DNA of 64,000 bases from Corylus avellana. Its lineage: Eukaryota > Streptophyta > Magnoliopsida > Fagales > Betulaceae. This document shows positions 1 to 11,022 of this stretch, piece by piece (the stretch's first letter is position 1; each line of letters begins with the position of its first letter). The stretch is taken from contig NC_081543.1 in NCBI RefSeq assembly GCF_901000735.1, forward strand, positions 24,509,515 to 24,573,514, written 5' to 3'. The notes under the pieces are model-generated. The model saw nothing but the letters and a program-made list of their open reading frames with translations, did not search any database and was not told the origin of the DNA. Made by a program: the position numbers and the translations under genes.

Positions 1-620
1 GTCCGGTCAGAAAGTTCAAAATACCCAAAGTGCCCTTCCAACTGTTCCTATTGACCCAAAACCCAAATTAACCCTTTAACTAAGTGACCTAAGCTTAGTT
101 AATTATTTGGGTCACTACACACAAGGGGATTAATTCTCCTTGCGACTATTAATCCTAGTTTTACTATGATTTCTAGAGTGCTCTTTTCTCACTCTTTCAA
201 ATAAATCCAAATCTATAAATAGAGGACCCTAAATAAGCATAAGAAGTGAAAAAACAAAATTGAGAGAATTGTGAGAAATATTCAAGAGAGAAATTTATTT
301 TTCTTAAGTTTATGCTTCTAGTTATTCTCTAGAATTGAGAATAGTTCTTGTGAGCCCGCACTCACAGTCATATTCATTAATCAAAAGGGAGATCTGAAGA
401 TTAAATCAAGAACATCAAGAACGTGTTCATCATTATTCAACATGCAATAAGAATTTCAATCAGAGTTATATAGCTCTACATTCCTAGAAGAGGCCGAATT
501 TGATTGCAAGTATCACGAACTTGTGTATTTAATTTTAAATCTAGCATTGTTTACTTTGAAGCAAAAATCTATGGGATTGTTCTTTCCGCTATACATATTT
601 TTACGTGCAAGATCTCAGCA
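1..620 (+). mobile_element. LTR-like sequence cut by window start (solo or truncated LTR)
   Basis: The stretch has the layout of a Copia-type LTR read on +. A TATA box (tataaatag near 216) is followed by an A-rich leader with repeated gaga/ttcaagag motifs, a transcript-like region, and a CA end near 618-620 (tctcagca). No primer-binding site or gag reading frame follows 620, so it is probably a solo LTR or a truncated end. The left boundary is outside the window and the target duplication cannot be checked. Inference from layout only. Confidence 0.4.
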
Positions 621-710
621 TAACCCTAAATAATATTGATATGATAAAATCTGAACTACTTAAAAAAAAATTAAATTAAATTAAATTTGAGGAAATATTC
701 TCGAACGAAT

Positions 711-899
711 GAGTAATTTTATTTAGTAAACTCCTCTATAACTACCATACAAATGAATGATGTGGTAGTAAACATCAATCCTTAGAGCACTTAATAATTT
801 TTTTTTTACAAATGCTAATTTAAAAAGTAATTTTATTGTCACATCATGTAGTTGTATGACAATTCTAGAGGAGTTTACAAAATATAATTATTCTTACTC
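711..899. repeat. Foldback MITE, ~190 bp
   Basis: The left arm (gagtaattttatttagtaaa, then ctcctct and a block ending in gatgtgg) pairs with the reverse complement of the right arm (gagtaagaataattatattt, gtaaactcctcta, catgatgtgac). Arms are about 65 bp. No coding capacity. Target duplication not clear. Confidence 0.6.
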
Positions 900-1317
900 A
901 AATAAGAATAAATACAGAAGATAATAACTTTATAAGGATATGACACAAACCGGGTCATTTGTGTCCTCCAATAAAGAATGGACACATCAGAATATCATAC
1001 CATATAAAATTAACATGGAAACACGTGATTTTTAGGTCTCCTCAACATATCACAAAACTCACTAGTTTCCCATACAAAACTCCAACCCAATAAACAAAAC
1101 ACACCAAAGCAACCAAACACTACATAAAATCAGCCATATATCCATGCTTATAGTAAAATATGTTAGAATCCTCCTCAAGCTAGCTAGGATTAGTAATCCC
1201 AGCTTTAATCCTCTGCCACATGAGTTCTAGTAGTAGTCGGTTAAGAGTCCTGGTCCTAGTAGTTTTTTCTATTTCGATAAGGTATATGATGACTCATCTC
1301 CTAATCCTACGAGTTAG

Positions 1318-1546
1318 AATCTGTTTGAAATTACGTTTAAAAAATAGAACTTTTAAGTAAAAAAGCGCTTTTTGACAAAAGCTTCATTTTAAAGCTTTTT
1401 GCCAAAAAAGCGTTTTGACAATTTTTAAGCTTTTTGGACCCTTAAAAGCGCTTTTAATTTTTTTTACCAAACGAGTACTTTTTTCTTCAAATGGACTTTT
1501 TGAGTGTTAAAAGCACTTTTAAGTCCCTCAAACGCAATCACAAACA
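1318..1546. repeat. Short MITE, 'aaaagcgctttt' family copy 1
   Basis: About 230 bp rich in paired motifs (aaagctttttgccaaaaa, ttaaaagcgcttttaa). It starts gtttgaaattacgttt and ends aaacgcaatcacaaac, which are imperfect inverted repeats. Related copies lie at 16474-16710, 44075-44215 (truncated) and 48490-48728 (within the inverted duplicate). Non-coding. Confidence 0.6.
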
Positions 1547-1785
1547 AGTCCTTAGCCTACTTAAAGGCATTATGAAATAAGGCAAAGAATATTCAACCTA
1601 AATCAACATAGGTAAGCACCGCAATTCTGCTTGTTTACCCATCCATCGCCCTGTTACATGATCTCAAACAAAGGCTTGTAACAAAATACCTCGCGCTTGG
1701 TTTGTCACCAACACTTTTTTCTTTTTTTTTCGGCTCATCTCAGTCCTCAGACAAGCGCCGGGAAAAGATGCGCCGGTATAGAACA

Positions 1786-1971
1786 TTAAAAACCAAAAAC
1801 CCAGATTGGAAAAGCCCAATCTGATGGAATATAGAGAGCAGGCGTAAAGAACAAAAGAACCAGGGTGTTGAAGAAGATTGGCCACACGAAGAAGGTGTGT
1901 ATCAAAACATTGATTGGGTTCCTATGGTATGCTACATAGAAGACAAAATGCCTCTCAAGATCAAAAGCCAC
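1786..1971 (-). pseudogene. DUF962 / MPO1-like (YGL010w-like) first-exon fragment
   Basis: The minus-strand reading has about 60 codons matching the N-terminal part of the plant DUF962 family (yeast Mpo1-like ER membrane proteins involved in 2-hydroxy fatty acid metabolism). Recognisable blocks are LERHFVFYVAYH, NPINVLIHTFFVWPIFF and LLFFTPALY, covering the first membrane segment. The reading has no ATG: it can begin only at a GTG, and an in-frame TGA lies about nine codons upstream. The downstream reading shifts frame after 'WAFP' and does not resemble the rest of the family (usually about 200 residues). No further exons are visible to the left. Seen directly: the motif blocks and missing start. 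Inferred: a broken gene fragment, perhaps copied from a functional locus. Confidence 0.6.
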
Positions 1972-2372
1972 ATTCTGCCTATGAAATATTTCTCATAAAA
2001 CAGGGTGGCTTTGGGCTATGAACAAAAAATAAATAAATAAATAAAAATAAAAATTACTATATATGAAAGTTTGTGAGAAGAGAAAAAACGAAAGAAAGCG
2101 GGTACAAACAGGATGATACGAATATGGATTTGCTAACAAACCAGAGCCTAGAGCATTGGAAGTTCCCTTCGCTTTTGACGACCATTTCTTTTTCTTTATT
2201 TGTTAGAAGTTTCGCTCTCTAGTCTCTAGAATCTCCACGAAGCTACAGTAATGTGCATATTTTTAACATCCATGCTAGAGAAAAATATCCAAAGATTTCA
2301 ACTCACTCTTGAAAATCAAATGGCCCAATAGCCCAGATGATAAAAACTGAAGAACAAGATAAAATTAACCAA

Positions 2373-2631
2373 AATTGAAAAGGACAAAGTTTTTGTCCAA
2401 ACTGAGTTTGAGGAATTTCCTTCAATCTAATCTATAAAAGTAACACGTGTCCCATGAACATGTGAGATGCATATGTTTTTTTAATAGCATGGACAAAGTT
2501 GAAATAAATTTTATAAAAACTCATGTGCATCTCACATGTTATTAAAAAAAAAGACACGTGTCACTTTTATAAAGTAGATTGAAGGAAATTCCTCCAACTC
2601 AGTTTAGAGGAAAACTTTATCCAATTGAAAA
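2373..2631. mobile_element. MITE with 9-bp target duplication (Mutator-type)
   Basis: The element spans 2382-2622 (241 bp). Its arms pair over nearly their whole length: ggacaaagtttttgtccaaa, gaggaatttccttcaatcta and acacgtgtc on the left match the reverse complement of the right. It is flanked by a perfect 9-bp direct repeat, aattgaaaa, at 2373-2381 and 2623-2631. A 9-bp duplication is the size made by Mutator-like transposases, so a MULE-derived MITE is likely. Each arm contains a cacgtg E/G-box core. Confidence 0.8.
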
Positions 2632-3289
2632 TATCCTCCAAAAAATGAATACCCAAAACTTATCGGTGGACCAGTGGTGGAGCAGCAGTGAAAGAGAAAA
2701 GGGTGGGTTTCAATGGCATTCAGTGGCGCTCGACAGTGGCGTGGGATGTGACGTGATGGTTTGGTGGGCAGTGGATCGGGGTTCTATTCTCACGATTGTA
2801 TGGAAAAATAATGAGTTTTGTAATACAAAAATGATAGAAACACAGCTTTCTAACATAATTTTGGCCCAACTTTTTTCTTATGCGGTCATTTTTTTAAAAA
2901 CAAAATAATAAAAATAATAAAATTTCTAAAGTAATAACATGGTCCTTTTTTTATTTGGTATTTTTTTTTTAAAAAAAATGACAATCTTTCTGAAGAAACA
3001 TATCATTCCTCTTTTTAATATGTTGGTGACGTAAAAATCATGTGTTTTTGTTTTAATTTCATTTGGTATGATATTTTGATGTGTCAATTTTTTATTGGAA
3101 GGTTGGTTGATCTCAGATCCTTATAGAAGTTATTCTTGATACGAAAACAACATAGTTTCAATTTTTATAATGCACCGCACTAAAGTTAAAAAAATTTCAA
3201 TGTGGGCCATATGTTAATCATTTCCGTTTTCTCTAATGGAAATAATGGAAACTACTAAATTTGCCCTAATTTTTTTTATTATTATTAAA
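2632..3289. other. AT-rich spacer, no gene seen
   Basis: An open reading frame of about 100 codons near the start of this interval overlaps the MITE arm and continues into T/A-rich sequence. It resembles no family I know. No RNA gene or further repeat recognised. Confidence 0.5.
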
Positions 3290-3530
3290 AAAAAAAATGG
3301 CCGTAGTCACCCCTTTGGCCATTTTGGGGGTAGCCAAGCACTCCCCCCCGGGGCATTTGGGGGTGGTCGAAACCACCCCCATTTGGCCCCTTAGGGTGGT
3401 CGGCCACCCCCATGGGCCATGCAGGTGACACACCACCCCCAATCCGACTGGATGGGGGTGGCCCCCATGGCCAAAGGGGTGGCTAGCCACCCCCAAATGG
3501 TGCTATAGTCACCTCCCTTTTTTTTTTTCT
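3290..3530. repeat. GC-rich palindromic repeat (gggtggtcggccaccccc type)
   Basis: About 230 bp of alternating inverted blocks such as gggtggtcggccaccccc, ccatgggccatg and ggggtggctagccaccccc. It is bordered by A/T homopolymers in otherwise AT-rich DNA. A weaker relative (ggtggctgcgcaaccacccc) is at 39405-39480. The pattern suits a MITE able to fold into stacked hairpins. Family assignment not possible from sequence alone. Confidence 0.55.
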
Positions 3531-5590
3531 TTTTTTTTTTAAAAAATTTTGGGTTCGACTTGTGGGCATTTTTTAAATTTGTTAATTGGGAAAATTTTAG
3601 AAATTTAAGAAAAAAAATAAACGTTCTTGGCAAAAAAGAAAACTCTTAGAAATTACTAGACGCTGTAATAAAAATGCATGAGTTATAAGACATGACCCTA
3701 ACCAAAATTCACGTTATTCTAAAGCCAACAAACGTTTCCAAGGTCACTATGCTTAAAGAAATTCAAATACTACAGCAAAATCTATAGAAAACAAAACCAA
3801 TGAAATTAGGGCCCCAAACAGAGAATGGAGAAACAAAGAAAGAAAAAATAATAAGCAGGAGCCTTTTTCAGATGTCTTCACTACATATACTTCATACTTG
3901 GTCTCCAGTACAAAAACATATCAATTTTAAGAAAAAAGAACAAACAGGGGCCTCATTTTTTTTTTTTTTTTTTTCTTCTAAGAAGACGTTAGATCTTCTA
4001 AACTTTAGTTCTAACCCTTTTTTTTCTAAGTAGACGTTAGGTCTTGGTTATTTAACGTTAGTTTTAACTTTTCTTAAAAAACTGTTAGTCTACGTTTAAC
4101 CAAGAGAGAAAAAAATAAAAAAGTTAACTTTAGTTATATCAACTGCTATTAATGACCTTCGAACTTTAATGTGCACAATAAATGCTTAGACACTTGACAC
4201 AATTTTATATGGGTTGAAGGTTATTTCTTCCGTTTGAAGGAAATTTTTGTCCATGAATACCTATTATATTCCATCATCATTCTTTTCTAGTAATAATTAT
4301 TTATTTTTCTAATGGAATACTAATTTTACGAACTAAACGAGACCTAAGAGTAATGCTTTTTACACCTATTTAACTTACTCATTTTACATTCACACTAGTT
4401 AATGAACACATATTCTACTCAAACCATCACACAATTCTCAATGTCTTCCCCCAAAACTACCAATTATGTCAATGTCCTCGTAAACTACCAAAAAATGTTA
4501 ATGCCAATGCTCCCCTAATGACTTCTTAACAAAAAAATAAAAAATAAAAAAACCATGAGTGAACCACTCCCAAGGGCTGAGATGTTAGCTAAACATTAAA
4601 TATTATAGGGTTTTCGGCTAATTAGAAAGACATATCAATAAAATAAATTTGACCCTCATTCATACTCTAACCCCTCCACTTTGATGCAGTTTGAACTCGT
4701 CACCCTAAATCTCCTGTTGTGATGTTCAGGATGGCCATGAACTAGTTTTCCATCGGTGGGTTTTCTTCATAATTGAAGATCATTCTATTTTTCTCTTTCT
4801 TTATTTCTCATTGTTTTACTTTTTTTTTTTCTTTGCAAGTACAATACTTTGAATGCAGAAAAGACTTTTCTTTAATCATACTTTATCTAAAGACTAATGT
4901 TTACTAATTTCGCCAACCCATAAGCTACTTCGTTCGTCTCCTTTCGAATATGAACAATCTGCCACAATTGAAGGCTATTTAAAATGACTCTAGTGTCTTC
5001 TATTAATTGACCATATCGACTCTAATAATATCCCTCAACAATGATCTTTTGGTACCCCAACTCACATCCACAAGTGACTCGAATGAATAATTTCAAACAT
5101 GGTCACAATTGGTAAGAATACCATTCCAAGATGAATACTCTAATGAATAATTTCAAAAATTTTGGTAAGTGCCTATCCAAAGTTAGAAGTAACTAAATAA
5201 GATTTTCTATAATTCTCTACCATGAAATTAAATGTTTCAGATTTTTTATCTTGTAAAAATTTATTACATTTTTTTTTTTGAATCCTTAAAATATATATTA
5301 ATAAAAAACATAATAATTATCAAGGTTATAAAAATTAAATTGTTAAAAGTATATATGAGAGAATAAATAATAATGATATTTAAATTTGAATTTGAAAAAA
5401 AAAAATTAGTAAAATAATATCAAAACGACGACGAAATAAGGCACACAAACATAAATCCTCGAAGGCATCGACGCCCACTCACGACACCCTCTCGTTGGTG
5501 GTTGAGTCGCTGTCCCTTCGCTCCCTCGACGAGTCCGCCACTCGCATTTACTTGCCACATACAAATATCGCATAAATCCACTCACCCCAC
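3531..5590. other. Intergenic spacer upstream of 6PGDH
   Basis: AT-rich, with long T runs near 3958-3974 and 5268-5280. I see no coding exon. The last ~200 bases become C/T-rich (tctctctctctgtctctcg just before 5640), as expected of a plant 5' leader. Confidence 0.5.
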
Positions 5591-5649
5591 CAACCCACCA
5601 TCCCAATCTCCTCTATCTTTCTCTCTCTCTGTCTCTCGAATCCACAACC

Positions 5650-7140
5650 ATGGAGGCCTCACAAGCTCTGTCACGCATAGGACTGGCGGGTTTGGCCGTC
5701 ATGGGCCAAAACCTGGCACTAAACATCGCCGATAAAGGCTTCCCAATCTCCGTCTACAACCGTACGGCCTCCAAGGTAGACGAGACTGTACACCGTGCCC
5801 ACCAAGAAGGCCAGCTTCCCCTGAACGGCCAGTACAGCCCCAGAGACTTCGTCCTCTCCATCCAGCGGCCCAGATCGATCATCATCCTGGTCAAGGCTGG
5901 CACGCCCGTTGATCAAACCATCGCCGCCCTCTCCTCCCACATGGAACCCGGCGACGCCATCATCGACGGCGGCAACGAGTGGTACGAGAATACCGAGAGG
6001 AGAATCTCCGAGGTCTCCCAACAGGGTCTCCTCTATCTAGGCATGGGAGTCTCCGGTGGGGAGGAGGGTGCTCGTTACGGACCCTCGCTCATGCCCGGAG
6101 GATCCCACCAGGCCTACACGAACATCCAAGACATACTCCAAAAGGTCGCCGCGCAGGTCCCAAACGACGGGCCGTGCGTCACCTACATCGGCGAGGGCGG
6201 GTCTGGGAACTTCGTGAAGATGGTCCACAACGGGATCGAGTACGGCGACATGCAGCTCATCTCGGAGGCCTACGACGTGTTGAAGAACGTCGGGGGGCTA
6301 AACAATGAGGAGCTCTCGGAGATCTTCGCTGAGTGGAACAGAGGTGAATTGGAGAGCTTCTTGATTGAGATTACGGCTGATATTTTCAGGGTTAAGGATG
6401 ATTTGGGAGATGGGTTTTTGGTGGACACGATTTTGGACAAGACTGGAATGAAAGGGACTGGGAAATGGACGGTCCAGCAGGCCGCGGAGCTGTCCGTGGC
6501 CGCGCCGACAATTGCCGCATCGTTGGATTGCCGGTACCTGAGTGGGTTGAAGGAGGAGCGAGAGAACGCCGCGGAGGCATTGAGAGAAGCGGGAATGAAT
6601 GAGCCAGATGGAGTGAAGCTTAGTGGGGTTGATAAGAAGAGGTTGATAGACGATGTGAGGCAGGCACTGTACGCGTCAAAGATATGTAGCTATGCCCAGG
6701 GGATGAACTTATTGAGGGCCAAGAGTGTGGAGAAAGGGTGGGGTTTGGATTTGGGGGAGCTAGCGAGGATTTGGAAAGGTGGGTGTATTATAAGAGCGGT
6801 GTTCTTGGATAGGATCAAGAAAGCCTATCAGAGGAACCCCAATTTGGCGAGCTTGGTGGTAGACCCAGAGTTTGCGAGGGAGATGGTGCAGAGGCAGGCA
6901 GCGTGGCGGAGGGTGGTGGGGCTTGCGATATCGGCCGGGATCAGCACGCCCGGGATGTGTGCTAGTCTCGCCTATTTTGATACGTATAGGCGGGCGAGGC
7001 TGCCAGCGAACCTTGTGCAGGCGCAGAGGGACCTGTTCGGGGCGCATACCTATGAGAGGATTGATCGGCCGGGGTCGTTTCATACCGAGTGGTCGAAGCT
7101 TGCCCGGAAGAGTAATTCAGGTGTTGCTGCTCTCAATTGA
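5650..7140 (+). CDS. 6-phosphogluconate dehydrogenase, decarboxylating (cytosolic type), intronless
   Basis: Oxidises 6-phosphogluconate to ribulose 5-phosphate and CO2 with reduction of NADP+, the third step of the oxidative pentose phosphate pathway. The 496-residue protein has the Rossmann dinucleotide motif GLAGLAVMGQNLALN (residues 11-25), the NADP-selecting NRT (37-39), the substrate/catalytic block NFVKMVHNGIEYGDMQ with Lys190, His193, Asn194 and Glu197, the family signature ILDKTGMKGTGKWTVQQAAE (261-280), and the C-terminal block with YFDTYRR and HTEW. The ATG has an ideal context (accatgg) and no transit peptide precedes Leu-Ser-Arg-Ile-Gly, so a cytosolic or dual location fits best. 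A single exon is usual for plant 6PGDH genes. Plant homologues are about 486-487 residues; this one has roughly ten extra residues after LARKS, ending VAALN, which is not a canonical PTS1. The coding region is clearly more GC-rich than the spacer. No disruption seen. Confidence 0.97.
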   Translation: MEASQALSRIGLAGLAVMGQNLALNIADKGFPISVYNRTASKVDETVHRAHQEGQLPLNGQYSPRDFVLSIQRPRSIIILVKAGTPVDQTIAALSSHMEPGDAIIDGGNEWYENTERRISEVSQQGLLYLGMGVSGGEEGARYGPSLMPGGSHQAYTNIQDILQKVAAQVPNDGPCVTYIGEGGSGNFVKMVHNGIEYGDMQLISEAYDVLKNVGGLNNEELSEIFAEWNRGELESFLIEITADIFRVKDDLGDGFLVDTILDKTGMKGTGKWTVQQAAELSVAAPTIAASLDCRYLSGLKEERENAAEALREAGMNEPDGVKLSGVDKKRLIDDVRQALYASKICSYAQGMNLLRAKSVEKGWGLDLGELARIWKGGCIIRAVFLDRIKKAYQRNPNLASLVVDPEFAREMVQRQAAWRRVVGLAISAGISTPGMCASLAYFDTYRRARLPANLVQAQRDLFGAHTYERIDRPGSFHTEWSKLARKSNSGVAALN

Positions 7141-7908
7141 GATTTTTTTACTATGGTTTGATTGGTTAGGTTCACTTTGTTTCTTTTGATGTTGGTGATG
7201 ATGATCATGATGCTATTTGAATTGGGGTTGTATGTTTTGTTTAGGATTCTCTGCTAAGGCAGAGCAAAGTATTGCTTAGCCTTGCTTTTTCGGCTGTTAA
7301 TAACAAAATGCATGCCTTTTGAGTTTATGAGCTAAATTTTTTTTATTATGATTTGCTTTTATTTGTGTTAGACACACATGTTATGAGCTCCCCTCGCATT
7401 TTAGGTATAGTTGGTAGGTTCTATGTGATGATGTGATGTCTCTTTGTCTTCTTACTTTATTATCTAATTTTTATCTTTTCTGTACTTGTGCATTTCTTAT
7501 CAGTGCATATGTGAGATGAAGGTATATATCTAGAGGCTTACTCTATATACTTTAACAAATTATTTGGGACTTAGATGAAGAGGATTGTTGGTATACGGTG
7601 GAAAGGGTTGTTACTGGTCGATATCTCGTTGTAAAATTGCTGCTCTATCTTATTTGGTGTCATGTCATTGTAAATTCTCAATCAGCCTGGCATACATCTG
7701 CTCTTGATGAATTTATGAGGCAATATACTTCCACCCATTTGCAGGGTTTTTCTTGTTTTTTAACAAAATGCTAGCTCAAGGGTTTGTAATCGTTTCTGCT
7801 TAAATAGCTGGTGATTATTAATAGGTGAGATTGAAGCTACTGTAATAAGAGTGGAAGCGAACGAGAATGTTGTTATGTTGTTCCCATTGGCTTTCCCAGC
7901 AACCTTCT
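7141..7908. other. 3' UTR and spacer downstream of 6PGDH
   Basis: T/G-rich sequence typical of a plant 3' UTR for the first 200-300 bases, with an AATAAC/AATAAA-like element near 7299. No other gene visible. Confidence 0.4.
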
Positions 7909-8827
7909 TGAGCATCTCCAGTAATGATGGCTATTTTAGCCGCTCAAAATACAACTTTATCTATTTTAGCTACTAATTTATCACTACAAACTCCATCAGA
8001 CTATCTATTTAACCCTTACTTTATTTTAAATTATTTTTTTTTCCACTTCTCTCTCTCCCTCACCACTCACACCCCTCCCCTGACCTTTCCAGCCCAAATC
8101 CCCTTTCCCCTCTCTCACTCTCACTCACCACAACCAGAATTGCAGAGATAAAGATTAACAACAATGCATGCATCTCTGCTCCACAAACATTTCTCGATCT
8201 ATCCTCCAATTTTTGAAAGCCCATCAACTAACAAGAGGGTTCTCATGAATCTTGAATGTCAAAGCCGCAAAATAAATCAAGAAAAGAGTGTTTGGTGTTG
8301 AAGAGCTGGAGGCAGAGAAAGAGAGGCTCTGAGGGATGAGGGACGATTTGGTTTGATGGGTGTCGATTTTGGGTGTGATTTTCGGATGGGTGTCGATTTG
8401 GTTGGATGGGTGTCGATTTTGTGGTGCGATTTTCGGATTTAATGGAAGGAGAGTTTTTGGTTGTTTTGGTTTGTTGTTGTTGGCCGAATTGGATGGAGCT
8501 TTTTCTCATAATGGGTTTTGATTCTCAAGTTGGTAGATTTAATGGAGTGTTATGGAGGGATGGAGTGAACCAGACGATTTTCTGGTCTAGTGGAGTAAGA
8601 TGAGCAAACTAAAAATGGAGGAGAGAACCGAAGAAGGAGAGAGAGACGGAGAAGGAGGGAGAGAGAAAAAATAAAAAATAAAAATTTATTTGTAGTGTGA
8701 ACAGTGAATAGGCTGTTCATGTTAGAAGAAAAAAAACTAACTTGCCTACTCTTTTGGAAATGAAAAAACACAAAATAGTCAGATTTAGCTATTTTCACCC
8801 ATTTGCCTATACTTTTGGAGATGCTCT
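7909..8827. mobile_element. Non-autonomous DNA element with gagcatctcca termini
   Basis: Inverted ends gagcatctccagtaatg and the complement of cttttggagatgctc bound about 920 bp. The sub-terminal motif 'ctattttagc' also repeats at both ends. The interior holds C/T-rich sequence and three near copies of atgggtgtcgattttg (about 8350-8435). No protein similarity seen. Superfamily not assigned; the target duplication is too short to call with confidence. Confidence 0.6.
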
Positions 8828-9197
8828 TAGTTCTTATCTTTTGATGTTTCTTTTATGTGGTAGGTGATTTAGAAAGAATACAATTCCTAGATAGTCTCGT
8901 TGAAGAGATTAACAGTTCTTAAAATCCATCATGTCTATGGGATAAGAGCATGCCCTAACATCATGTTCTTTTTCAAAGTCGGTTGGATTAAACATAGAAA
9001 AAAACTTTGGCCCCTTGCAATTATAGCTCACTTTTGGATACACTACACTCGTCTTTAACATCTCTCATCATGATTGGATGTTTGTGATTTTGGTGGTTGG
9101 TTGTTCATTCTTTATGTTAAATGTTTGGCCCTTTGGTTGGGGGCATGGCCTGCAGTGATTTGAGAGTCTGACAGTATCCTATTATCATGATGAGCGT

Positions 9198-9421
9198 TGC
9201 GGGGGTACTAACTTTTTTACTAAAGTTCCTTACAAACTAACGTGTCATTTCTACTATAAGTCACTTACATGTGGCACCAAATGACTCATTTGCACCACTA
9301 AACAATAAAATTTGCTTGTTTGTTGCTTATTTTTTTCACTCATGTGACACCACATGACACTCACCTGAACTGTCACATGAATTTGTAAGAAATTGTTGCA
9401 AAAGTTGTAATACCCCTTGCA
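9198..9421. repeat. Foldback MITE, ~225 bp (tgcgggggta / taccccttgca)
   Basis: The left arm tgcgggggtactaac, then ttccttacaaac and gtgtcat, pairs with the reverse complement of the right arm tgcaaggggtattacaac, ttcttacaaattc, gtgacag. The loop carries further short inverted pieces (gtggcacc / ggtgtcac). Non-coding. Confidence 0.6.
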
Positions 9422-11022
9422 TTTTTCTATCATGATAGTGTGGCTTTTTGATGACTAGGACAATCATCTTTTCTCATAATGATGTTTCCTATGGAATTTT
9501 CAGGCCTTTTGAAGACCAACTTTTGATGGTCTTCCTGCCTCTGTATATGTTGCATATACAACATCACTAATTCGAGAACTTCTAATGTTGCAAAATGTGA
9601 AACTAAGGAAAAAGCCTACTTCTTGCATCCAAGCATGTAAATTTTAACTTGAATGCATGAACATTGAGGGCAGGTAATTACAGTTCTTGATAAGAACCTA
9701 TAATGGAGTGCTTTTACAAATCTTGGTTCTTTTTTGTTGAATGTTGACGATTTGGATTGAGATTTTTGGTTCTAACATTTAAGGAGAAAGGGATTATTGT
9801 TTCTTTATGTTGATGTTTGTGGGATATTTTAATCTCAATCATACGCGAGAAAATGATTATTGTTTGTTGTTCAAGTTTGAAAGAATTTTATTCAATTCAA
9901 TCTATTAAACTGGCATATATTGTACTTAGAGTATGTGCGAATTACATATTTTATTATTATTATTATTATTATTTTGACATAAATTACATGTTTTATTAAA
10001 AACACATTTAGAGATCAAATGTATTTTTGAATGAACATGGGAAGAAACTAGGTCATTTAGCTATGGGCCTAGCAGAAGAAAAATTTGGGTAAAGAATCTA
10101 ATTGAAAATGAGTATAAGAATCACATGTTTTAAATATATTTTATTTTTCAAAACTTTGTTCATACTGTGGCCAAATATGATAATAATTGGAGTTAGGAGG
10201 TTCTGCATTAAGGGCTCTGATTGAGTATAGTATGAATTTCACAATTGATTCTAAGGATGCAGAACTATGCCAACGGTTTGACTTTGACTGACTACTGTCC
10301 CAAACTGAGAATTTTGGGTTTTTTTTTTTTTTTTTTTTTTTTTTAACAGACTGAACATCAGTATACACATTTAAAATCCCAATTTTTTCAATTCAAAAAA
10401 AAAAAAAAAAAAAAATCCCAATCGTTTATTTCCCCCTTTTCCCGGTACCCTTGTGGCCTTGTTTGAATAGGAAAAAAAAAATTCCAATTTCTTTAAAGAA
10501 ATGAATATTCATCATTGGATGTGCCCCAATTGCCCTACACTTACTTTTTTTTTTTTTCTTTTTTTTTTAAGTAACGTTAGAAAATTACATTTTTATCTTA
10601 CAATTATTTAATAATGTTAATGTGATAAGTTCCAACCATCCCTTAGATCAGTTCTCGCTAAAAGAAAACAAGGACTAAAATTGTCCCATAGCATTATCGA
10701 ATAGTTGTAGAATAAAAATGTGTTTTCTATCGTTCACAAGTACCAAAATGTCAAGGAGTTTAAATAACACATTTTTATTTCATAATTATCTCACAACGTT
10801 TACATAACTGTTCAAACTAACTTTTGATTCAGATCTCAACAAAAATTAAAGGTTGATTTGGTTACTACCAATTTTAGTATTTTGAGATAAAAATAAAATG
10901 TAATATACACCATTACTCAAACTGTAAACTCAAAAAAAAAAAAAAAAGGAAAAAAATGAGCAGGAATGAAACAGGAAGAAAATGAAAAAAGAAAAAGAAA
11001 AGAGAAAATAATAATGAAAGAA
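9422..11022. other. AT-rich spacer, no gene seen
   Basis: Contains a (tta)n run at 9950-9975 and poly-T/poly-A runs at 10319-10344 and 10397-10415. Nothing with coding character recognised. Confidence 0.45.

Noticed and set aside
5719..7083. Several 60-109 codon frames inside 6PGDH
   Set aside because: Antisense or offset shadows of a conserved enzyme gene.
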